From: Mycolicibacter heraklionensis
GTDB taxonomy: Bacteria; Actinomycetota; Actinomycetes; Mycobacteriales; Mycobacteriaceae
NCBI RefSeq assembly: GCF_001021505.1
Contig: NZ_LDPO01000026.1
Coordinates: forward strand, 1-57,912
DNA length: 57,912 nucleotides
Direction of reading: 5' to 3'
A program made the position numbers and the translations under genes. The notes under the pieces are model-generated. The model made no database searches, was not told the DNA's origin, and was given only the letters and a program-made list of their open reading frames with translations. Below, piece by piece: positions 16,991 to 25,041 of the stretch; the first letter of the stretch is position 1, and every line of letters begins with the position of its first letter.

Positions 16991-17281
16991 TCAGCCGCTG
17001 GGGCGCAGGTTGCAGCGCAGCGCGGCGTGCCGCTCGGCTTCGGACATGCCGCCCCAGATGCCATAGGGCTCACCTACCGCGAGCGCGTGCGTCCGGCACT
17101 GTTCCAGCACCGGGCAGGCGCGGCACCACTTCTTGGCGTTCTGTTCGCGCTGTGCTCGGGCGCGGCCGCGCTCTCCGTCGGGCGGGAAGAACACCGACGA
17201 GTCGACCCCCCGACACGCTCCTCGGAGCTGCCAATCCCATACGTCCGCGTTGCGGCCGGGCAACTGCTCAACCTGTGGCAT
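16991..17281 (-). CDS. whiB3: Redox-sensing transcription factor WhiB3
   Basis: A 96-residue WhiB protein. The four iron-sulfur cluster cysteines are in GACRGVDS, WCRACPVLEQC and the turn motif is GIWGGMSEAER. The N-terminus MPQVEQLPG and the DGERGRARAQRE segment match WhiB3, which controls lipid synthesis and redox homeostasis in M. tuberculosis. The ATG at 17281 is supported by GAGAGGGG upstream; the frame extends five codons further. In M. tuberculosis it lies beside groEL1, but here 9 kb of accessory genes separate them. Confidence 0.93.
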   Translation of the reverse strand: MPQVEQLPGRNADVWDWQLRGACRGVDSSVFFPPDGERGRARAQREQNAKKWCRACPVLEQCRTHALAVGEPYGIWGGMSEAERHAALRCNLRPSG

Positions 17282-17362
17282 GGGAACCCCTCTCAAGACG
17301 CTGTTCGGCCGATCTTGGGAATACGGCCTGCCGAGCGGTGTCTGGGTGGTGCGCGTAAAACA

Positions 17363-17384
17363 GCGCCGGCTGTAATTCCGGCGC
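17363..17384. other. Inverted repeat in the whiB3 leader region
   Basis: GCGCCGG, eight bases (CTGTAATT), CCGGCGC form a perfect 7-bp arm pair about 80 bases upstream of the whiB3 start. It could be an operator or a leader RNA hairpin; nothing decides between them. Confidence 0.4.
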
Positions 17385-17430
17385 CGAGGGGACGGTAACT
17401 AAACGATCTGAAGTAAAACCAACGTGATGG

Positions 17431-17449
17431 TTAAGAAAGGCTGGCCTAA
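17431..17449. promoter_or_regulatory. Candidate IdeR iron box between whiB3 and the TPR gene
   Basis: TTAAGAAAGGCTGGCCTAA matches the 19-base IdeR consensus at 14 positions by my count. It lies between divergent genes, so it could serve either. No experimental link between IdeR and whiB3 is known to me. Confidence 0.35.
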
Positions 17450-17536
17450 ACGGGTGGACATTCCGTGAGAGTGGATGTTATTCCGCATTCTGTGAAGTGG
17501 TTATGGCGCGGCGATACCGCGTAACGTCGCGCAGCG

Positions 17537-18325
17537 ATGATTGAGGACCCCAAAGCAGCCCTGGCGGCTGCCGCGTTCGGGGATGAACCCGGCCGCTGGC
17601 CCCTGCCCGAAGCCACCACGCCCCGGCAGCGGTGGCTGCGCGCCGTCGCGGCCGGCGGGCAGGGGCGCTACGCCAGCGCTGCGACTGATCTGGCGGTGCT
17701 GGTGCGCGAGGTGCCGACCGGCCCGCTGGCCTCCCTGGCATACAGCACCCGGGGTTCGTTCCTGCGCCAACTCGGCGGGCACGACGCGGCTCGCGGCTTC
17801 GACGGGCGGGCGCTGGCGCTGGCCGGCGACGAGTTCGAAGCCCATGCCGATGCACTGGTCGGGTTGGCCGCCGACGCCCTGGGAGTCGGGCGTTTCGCGG
17901 CGTCGGCGGCACTGCTGGCCCGGGCCGAGCCCGAGCCGTCCGCCGCACCGCCGCGCCTGGCGGTCCGCCGGCACTGGGTGACCGCAGAATTGGCGATGGT
18001 CACCGGCGACGGAGCCACCGCGGTGCGCCATGCCGAGCAGGCGTGCGAGCTCGCGAGCGACGTCATGGTGCGCCACCGGGTGAAAAGTCAGGTGGTGCTG
18101 GCCGGCGCGCTGTGCTGCGCGGGGAACGTCGATCGAGCGCGCAACGTCGCCGAGGCCGCACTACAGGACACCGGCCGGTTGGGGCTGATCCCGCTGCGAT
18201 GGGCACTGGCGTGCATGTTGGCCGATGTCGGCAGCACTACGCGGACGGCTGAAGAGCTACGCGGTCTGCGTGACGAGGCCGCCGAGCTGGTGCGCCACCG
18301 CGGCGGCAACTGGCATAGGCCCTGA
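17537..18325 (+). CDS. TPR-like conserved mycobacterial protein (Rv3415c-type)
   Basis: A helical, alanine- and leucine-rich protein of 262 residues made of about six antiparallel helix pairs (for example ASAATDLAVLVREVP and LARAEPEPSAAPPRLAVRRHW) that look like degenerate TPR repeats. No catalytic motif is seen, so a scaffold or protein-binding role is likely. It corresponds by position to Rv3415c, which stands next to whiB3 in M. tuberculosis. In that species sigD and its anti-sigma factor follow, but here the next gene is the DUF5319 gene, one base downstream on the opposite strand. Confidence 0.82.
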   Translation: MIEDPKAALAAAAFGDEPGRWPLPEATTPRQRWLRAVAAGGQGRYASAATDLAVLVREVPTGPLASLAYSTRGSFLRQLGGHDAARGFDGRALALAGDEFEAHADALVGLAADALGVGRFAASAALLARAEPEPSAAPPRLAVRRHWVTAELAMVTGDGATAVRHAEQACELASDVMVRHRVKSQVVLAGALCCAGNVDRARNVAEAALQDTGRLGLIPLRWALACMLADVGSTTRTAEELRGLRDEAAELVRHRGGNWHRP

Positions 18326-18736
18326 TCAGCGGTAGCCGTCGGCTTCCGAGGTCGCCCCGTTGAGCGACGCGTCGGCGTAGCCGCGGCAGTAATCCCACGT
18401 CACGTAGCTGTCCGGCTCCGGGTCATAGGCCGGCTCGTGCGGGCGGACGGTGCCGTCGATGAGCAGCTGCAGCAGGTTGGCGCGCAGCATGTCCCAGTCG
18501 TGGTAATGGTCCTGCTGGCAGTCGTCGCAGCACACCACCAGGCCGCGAATTCCCCGGTGTGCCAGTAAGGCTTCGTAGACCGCCAGGTCGGCGAGGTCGG
18601 CCTCGACTGCGGTCCGCTCCTGCGGGTCCAGTGGCTGGCCAGGTTCGACGGCGTCCAGCGCGGCGGACGGGTCATGCGGATCGTCGGCAAACGGGTCGGG
18701 TGGCAAACCGGGTGGCAGGTGGTCACGCACGCCCAT
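18326..18736 (-). CDS. DUF5319 protein with Cys/His cluster (Rv3412-type)
   Basis: A soluble acidic protein of 136 residues. The most striking part is VVCCDDCQQDHYHDWDML, with three cysteines and two histidines close together, followed by WDYCRGYADA, which suggests a bound metal ion. The family is conserved in actinobacteria and I know no function for it. It is divergent from guaB2 with 141 bases between them, and it ends one base from the TPR gene. Confidence 0.87.
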   Translation of the reverse strand: MGVRDHLPPGLPPDPFADDPHDPSAALDAVEPGQPLDPQERTAVEADLADLAVYEALLAHRGIRGLVVCCDDCQQDHYHDWDMLRANLLQLLIDGTVRPHEPAYDPEPDSYVTWDYCRGYADASLNGATSEADGYR

Positions 18737-18835
18737 CAGGGTACGCAGTCGCCATGACAGAACGCCAGCGGTAGGCCGCGGGACCTCGCCCGGCGACTAA
18801 GGTGGTGGCGGGCGAAAGCTTCCGCGCGCCGCGAT

Positions 18836-18841
18836 TAGGAT
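18836..18841 (+). promoter_or_regulatory. Likely -10 element of guaB2
   Basis: TAGGAT fits the mycobacterial SigA -10 pattern TANNNT. It would start transcription about 30 bases before the guaB2 ATG, leaving room for the ribosome site GTGGAGG near 18865. Confidence 0.4.
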
Positions 18842-18877
18842 GGACTTCTCACCCCGGCTGCGTAGTGGAGGCTCCCG

Positions 18878-20452
<1,575 letters not shown>

Positions 20453-20508
20453 GCAGGCGTTCGTCCCGGCATTCTCGCGCAGCGAAACAGAAACGAGGCT
20501 GACCCGTC

Positions 20509-21657
20509 ATGCGTGACATGGTTGAGATCGGCATGGGCCGCACCGCCCGTCGCACCTATGAACTCGACGACATCAACATCGTGCCGTCTCGGCGCACCCG
20601 CTCCTCCAAGGACGTGTCCACGGCCTGGCAGCTGGATGCCTACCGGTTCGAGATGCCGGTACTGGCACATCCCACCGACGCACTGGTCTCCCCGGAGTTC
20701 GCCATCGAGCTGGGCCGGCTCGGCGGGCTGGGTGTGCTCAACGGCGAAGGGCTGATCGGCCGGCACGCCGACGTCGAGGCCAAGATCGCCCAGGTCACCG
20801 AGGCCGCCGCCAAAGAACCCGAGCCGTCGGCGGCGATCCGGCTGCTGCAGCAGTTGCACGCCGCGCCGCTGAACCCCGAGCTGCTCGGTGCCGCGGTGGC
20901 GCGCATCAGCGAGGCCGGAGTGACCACCGCGGTGCGGGTGAGCCCGCAGAACGCCGCCGCGCTGACCCCGGCACTGGTGGCTGCCGGTGTCGACCTGCTG
21001 GTCATCCAGGGCACCATCATCTCCGCCGAGCGGGTCGCCGTGGACCGCGACGGGGCCGGGGAACCGCTCAACTTGAAGACCTTCATCTCCGAGCTGGACA
21101 TCCCGGTGGTGGCCGGCGGGGTGATCGACCACCGCACCGCGCTGCACCTGATGCGGACCGGCGCGGCCGGGGTGATCGTCGGCTACGGCTCCACCTCCGG
21201 GGTGACCACCTCCGATGAGGTGCTGGGCATCTCGGTGCCGATGGCCACCGCGATCGCCGACGCGGCCGCCGCGCGCCGCGAGTACCTGGACGAGACCGGC
21301 GGGCGCTACGTGCACGTGCTGGCCGACGGTGACATCCACACCTCCGGGGATCTGGCCAAGGCGATCGCCTGCGGCGCCGACGCGGTGGTGCTGGGTACGC
21401 CGCTGGCGGCCGCCGCCGAGGCGCAGGGCGACGGCTGGTTCTGGCCGTCGGCCGCCGCCCACCCGTCCCTGCCGCGCGGTGCGCTGATGCAGGTCGCCTA
21501 CGGCGAGCGCCCCGGCCTGGCGCAGGTGCTCGAGGGCCCCTCCGACGACCCGTTCGGCTCGCTGAACCTGGTTGGCGGGCTGCGTCGCTCGATGGCCAAG
21601 GCCGGTTACTGCGACCTCAAGGAGTTTCAGAAGGTCGGGCTGACCGTCGGCTCCTGA
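20509..21657 (+). CDS. guaB3: IMPDH-family protein GuaB3
   Basis: A 382-residue member of the IMPDH/GMP reductase superfamily without CBS domains. It has the barrel start RRTYELDDINIVPSRRTRS and the phosphate-binding part GADAVVLGTPLAAA. The loop that carries the catalytic cysteine in true IMPDHs reads GYGSTSGVTTSDEV here, with no cysteine, so it is unlikely to run the normal dehydrogenase reaction. Its actual role in mycobacteria is unsettled. It lies directly after guaB2 and before choD, the order also found in M. tuberculosis. Confidence 0.94.
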   Translation: MRDMVEIGMGRTARRTYELDDINIVPSRRTRSSKDVSTAWQLDAYRFEMPVLAHPTDALVSPEFAIELGRLGGLGVLNGEGLIGRHADVEAKIAQVTEAAAKEPEPSAAIRLLQQLHAAPLNPELLGAAVARISEAGVTTAVRVSPQNAAALTPALVAAGVDLLVIQGTIISAERVAVDRDGAGEPLNLKTFISELDIPVVAGGVIDHRTALHLMRTGAAGVIVGYGSTSGVTTSDEVLGISVPMATAIADAAAARREYLDETGGRYVHVLADGDIHTSGDLAKAIACGADAVVLGTPLAAAAEAQGDGWFWPSAAAHPSLPRGALMQVAYGERPGLAQVLEGPSDDPFGSLNLVGGLRRSMAKAGYCDLKEFQKVGLTVGS

Positions 21658-21717
21658 CTCCAGGTAAGGGCAGCCTTTCTAGCAAGTTACTGCTGAGTAC
21701 GGTCATACTTGCTGGCT

Positions 21718-23460
21718 ATGGAGCCGGACTACGACGTTCTCATCATCGGCTCGGGTTTTGGTGGCAGCGTGAGCGCGCTGCGGCTGACCGAGAAGGGCTA
21801 TCGCGTAGGCGTTTTGGAAGCGGGACGCCGATACGCCGACGAGGATTTCGCCAAGAACTCCTGGCACCTGCGCGAGTTCCTCTGGGCGCCGAAGCTGGGT
21901 TGCTACGGCATCCAGCGCATCCACCTGCTCAACAACGTCATGGTGCTGGCCGGCGCAGGGGTCGGCGGCGGGTCGCTGAACTACGCCAACACGCTCTACG
22001 TACCGCCGGAGCCGTTCTTCGCCGACAAACAGTGGGCGCACATCACCGACTGGCGCGCCGAGCTGATGCCGCACTACGACCAGGCCCAGCGGATGCTCGG
22101 TGTGGTCAAGAACCCGACATTCACCGACGCGGACCGCATCGTCAAGCAGGTCGCCGATGACATGGGGGTCGGCGACACGTTCGTGGCCACCCCGGTCGGG
22201 GTGTTCTTCGGACCGGACGGCGCCAGCGGAGCCAAGACGCCGGGCAAGACCGTCGCCGACCCGTTCTTCGGCGGCGCCGGGCCCAACCGCACCGGCTGCA
22301 TCGAATGCGGTGAGTGCATGACCGGCTGTCGCTGGGGCGCCAAGAACACCCTGGTGAAGAACTACCTGTATCTGGCGGAATCGTCTGGCGCGCAGGTGCA
22401 TCCGATGACCACCGTGACCGCGTTCGAGCAGGGCGGCGACGGGCTGTGGCAGGTGACGACGGTGCGCACCGGCTTGCGGGCGCGCCGGCACCGCAAGACT
22501 TTCACCGCCCGGTATCTGATCCTGGCGGCCGGCACCTACAACACCCAGCGGCTGCTGTTCAAGATGCGCGACAAAGGCAAGCTGCCCAAGCTGTCCGACA
22601 AACTGGGCGTGCTGACCCGCACCAACTCCGAATCCATCGTGGGTGCGGCGACATTGAACGTCAATCCGGACCTGAACCTGACCCACGGCGTGGCGATCAC
22701 CTCCTCGATTCACCCCACCGCCGACACCCACGTCGAACCGGTCCGCTACGGCAAGGGCTCCAACGCCATGGGGCTGTTGCAGACCCTGATGACCGATGGC
22801 TCCGGCCCGCAGGGAACCGATGTGCCACGTTGGCGCCAACTGCTGGACCAGGCCCGCGAAGACCCCCGCCACATCCTGCGGTTGCTCAACCCGCGGCACT
22901 GGAGCGAGCGCACCGTGATCGCCCTGGTCATGCAGCATCTGGACAACTCGATCACCACCTTCACCAAACGCGGCAAGCTGGGCATCCGCCGCTACACCAG
23001 CAAGCAGGGTCACGGCGAGCCGAACCCGAGCTGGATCCCGGTCGGCAACGAGGTCACCCGCCGCATCGCCGCCAAGATCGACGGGGTGGCCGGCGGCACC
23101 TGGGGCGAGCTGTTCAACATCCCACTCACCGCGCACTTTCTGGGCGGGGCGGCGATCGGTGACAGCCCCGAGCACGGCGTCATCGACCCCTACCAGCGGG
23201 TGTACGGCTACCCGACTCTGGCGGTGATGGACGGCGCGGCGGTGTCGGCCAACCTCGGCGTCAACCCGTCACTGTCGATCACTGCGCAGGCCGAGCGCGC
23301 GGCGTCGCTGTGGCCCAACAAGGGCGAAGCCGATCTGCGGCCGGCCCAGGGCGAGGCCTACCGGCGCCTCGACCCGATCGCCCCGCGCGACCCGGCGGTG
23401 CCCAGCGGCGCATTCGGCGCGCTGCGCTGGCCGGACAAGCGCACCGACGCGGTCGGCTGA
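21718..23460 (+). CDS. choD: GMC-family oxidoreductase ChoD (annotated cholesterol oxidase)
   Basis: A flavoprotein of 580 residues. The N-terminal FAD-binding motif is DVLIIGSGFGGSVSALRL, the second is LAGAGVGGGSLNYANTLY, and the C-terminus holds GVNPSLSITAQAERA. A four-cysteine segment TGCIECGECMTGCRWG looks able to bind a metal cluster. It matches M. tuberculosis ChoD (Rv3409c) nearly throughout. Despite the name, physiological cholesterol oxidation is doubtful and the protein may act on other sterols or lipids. I chose the ATG at 21718 over an in-frame TTG at 21709. The C-terminus is rich in Pro and Ala. Confidence 0.93.
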   Translation: MEPDYDVLIIGSGFGGSVSALRLTEKGYRVGVLEAGRRYADEDFAKNSWHLREFLWAPKLGCYGIQRIHLLNNVMVLAGAGVGGGSLNYANTLYVPPEPFFADKQWAHITDWRAELMPHYDQAQRMLGVVKNPTFTDADRIVKQVADDMGVGDTFVATPVGVFFGPDGASGAKTPGKTVADPFFGGAGPNRTGCIECGECMTGCRWGAKNTLVKNYLYLAESSGAQVHPMTTVTAFEQGGDGLWQVTTVRTGLRARRHRKTFTARYLILAAGTYNTQRLLFKMRDKGKLPKLSDKLGVLTRTNSESIVGAATLNVNPDLNLTHGVAITSSIHPTADTHVEPVRYGKGSNAMGLLQTLMTDGSGPQGTDVPRWRQLLDQAREDPRHILRLLNPRHWSERTVIALVMQHLDNSITTFTKRGKLGIRRYTSKQGHGEPNPSWIPVGNEVTRRIAAKIDGVAGGTWGELFNIPLTAHFLGGAAIGDSPEHGVIDPYQRVYGYPTLAVMDGAAVSANLGVNPSLSITAQAERAASLWPNKGEADLRPAQGEAYRRLDPIAPRDPAVPSGAFGALRWPDKRTDAVG

Positions 23461-23474
23461 GTCCGCAGCGGGTG

Positions 23475-24368
23475 TCAGCCGGCGAGCGTTTGCAGCGGAA
23501 TGCCGCTGATCACCCGGCTGGGGTTTCCGTGCACGTCGACGGGGACGTCGCCGGCCAGCGTGACTCGGTGCATCACCCGGTGCTGGTCGTCGTAGTCGGC
23601 AACAGCGCGGTGCTGGGTGGCGCGGTTGTCCCAGACAGCGACGTCGCCGGGTTCCCAGCTCCGTCGAACGGTATTCTCCGGCAAGGTGATCCGCTGCTGC
23701 AGTAGATCCAGCAGTACGCGTGACTCGTGGTCGTCGAGGCCGACGAAGCCGCGCACGAAATCACCCGCCACCAGTGTGCGTTCCCCGGTCTCCGGGTGCA
23801 CCCGTACTACCGGGTGCTCGGTGCGCAGGTCGGGCATCTGGAACCGCACCGCCATGGCGCGGACCTCGTCGGGAACCGCGACGGCGCCGCCCAGGGCGTA
23901 GTCGAAACGGTTGCTGTGCAGCGCTCGCAGGTTCTCGGTGAGCCGCTTCAGCGGTTCGGGCAGTGCGTCGTAGGCGGCCGCCGTGGACGCCCAGAGGGTG
24001 GACCCGCCGTAGCTGGGCAGGGTGACCGCCCGCAGGATCGACGCCGCCGGATAGTCGGGTACGAACGTGACGTCGGTGTGCCAGCGGTTGGCCTTGGCGT
24101 ACTCGGAGTCGATCGGGGTGATGAGCGGCGCGTCGTCGCGGTGCAGCGTCGGGTGGGCGACCGGGTTGCCCAGCAGCGTGGCGAACGCGTGCTGGGAGTC
24201 GTCGTCGAGGTGGTGCTGGCCCTGGAAGAACAGCACCTTGTGGCGCAGCAGCGCCTGGTGGATTTCGTCGACCATGGCCTGGTCGAGGTCACCGCCGAGG
24301 CGCACGCCGTCGACGCGGGCGCCGATGCGGCTGCCGAGCCGGGTGATGGAGAGCGGGGGAACGGTCAT
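23475..24368 (-). CDS. Fe(II)/2-oxoglutarate dioxygenase, alkyl sulfatase type (Rv3406-like)
   Basis: A TauD/TfdA-type dioxygenase of 297 residues. The iron ligands are WHTDVTF (His-x-Asp) and the distal histidine in RATQHRAV; the 2-oxoglutarate arginine is probably in YDDQHRVMHRVTL. The nearest known protein is Rv3406 of M. tuberculosis, a sulfate ester dioxygenase that releases sulfate from alkyl sulfates and also metabolises some DprE1 inhibitors. It is transcribed away from the TetR gene at 24433, with 64 bases between the two start codons containing twin palindromic operators. Confidence 0.92.
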   Translation of the reverse strand: MTVPPLSITRLGSRIGARVDGVRLGGDLDQAMVDEIHQALLRHKVLFFQGQHHLDDDSQHAFATLLGNPVAHPTLHRDDAPLITPIDSEYAKANRWHTDVTFVPDYPAASILRAVTLPSYGGSTLWASTAAAYDALPEPLKRLTENLRALHSNRFDYALGGAVAVPDEVRAMAVRFQMPDLRTEHPVVRVHPETGERTLVAGDFVRGFVGLDDHESRVLLDLLQQRITLPENTVRRSWEPGDVAVWDNRATQHRAVADYDDQHRVMHRVTLAGDVPVDVHGNPSRVISGIPLQTLAG

Positions 24369-24391
24369 CGGGTTGTCCTTTCAGATCATCC

Positions 24392-24441
24392 GTAGTCAAG
24401 TGACTACACGATGTGTGCGCTAGTGTAGTCACATGACTACA
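24392..24441. promoter_or_regulatory. Twin palindromic operators between dioxygenase and TetR gene
   Basis: Two copies of one palindrome stand 32 bases apart, three helical turns. The first, GTAGTCA-AG-TGACTAC, is at 24392-24407, and the second, TGTAGTCA-CA-TGACTACA, at 24424-24441. The second contains the ATG of the TetR gene (24433). The likely ligand is the TetR regulator encoded next door, giving repression of both genes. Confidence 0.8.
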
Positions 24442-25002
24442 GACTCGGCAACCGAGCGGCGGGCCGCGACCCCGGTCGGCAGGGAAGAGGTGTCTGCGGC
24501 GATCCTGGCGGCCGCCGCCGAGCTGTTCGCCGAACGCGGACCAGCCGCCACGTCGATCCGGGACATCGCTGCGCGGGCCAAGGTCAACCACGGCTTGGTG
24601 TTCCGCCATTTCGGCGCCAAGGATCGGCTGGTGGGTGCCGTGCTCGACCACCTCGGCGGCGAGCTCACCGTGCTGCTGGAGGCCGGGGCCCCCGCCGATC
24701 AGGTGGAACCGGTGGCCGACCGGCAGCTGCGGGTGATGGCCCGCGCACTGCTCGACGGCTATCCGGTGGGGCAGTTACAGAGCCGGTTTCCCGCGATCGA
24801 GCGGCTGCTGGACCAGCAGCGCTCCCGTCACGACGAGCCGACCGCCCGGCTGGCCGTCGCGAACGCCGTTGCGCTGCAACTCGGATGGTGGCTGTTCGAG
24901 CCGTTCCTGCGCTCGGCGGCCGGTCTGGAGAAGCTGACCGGCGAGGAGCTGCGTGCGGAGGTGGCCGCACAGCTGGAGCGGATCAGCGGGCCGCCAAGCT
25001 GA
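24433..25002 (+). CDS. TetR-family repressor (Rv3405c-like)
   Basis: A 189-residue TetR regulator. The helix-turn-helix is TSIRDIAARAKVNHGLVFRHF around residues 37-57, preceded by AILAAAAELFAERGPAATS. The C-terminal domain binds the ligand. Its M. tuberculosis counterpart Rv3405c represses the divergent dioxygenase gene Rv3406, and loss of the repressor raises dioxygenase levels. The start codon lies inside the right-hand operator, so binding would block its own expression. An in-frame GTG at 24490 is less likely, as it would remove the first helix. Confidence 0.92.
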   Translation: MTTDSATERRAATPVGREEVSAAILAAAAELFAERGPAATSIRDIAARAKVNHGLVFRHFGAKDRLVGAVLDHLGGELTVLLEAGAPADQVEPVADRQLRVMARALLDGYPVGQLQSRFPAIERLLDQQRSRHDEPTARLAVANAVALQLGWWLFEPFLRSAAGLEKLTGEELRAEVAAQLERISGPPS

Positions 25003-25041
25003 CGGCGCCCTGCGCTGGTCGGCGAAGATGCGCTGAGGCTC

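Noticed and set aside
21661..21682. Possible iron box (AGGTAAGGGCAGCCTTT) upstream of choD
   Set aside because: Only about 11 of 19 bases fit the IdeR consensus and it lies in a short gap after guaB3; I judge it background.
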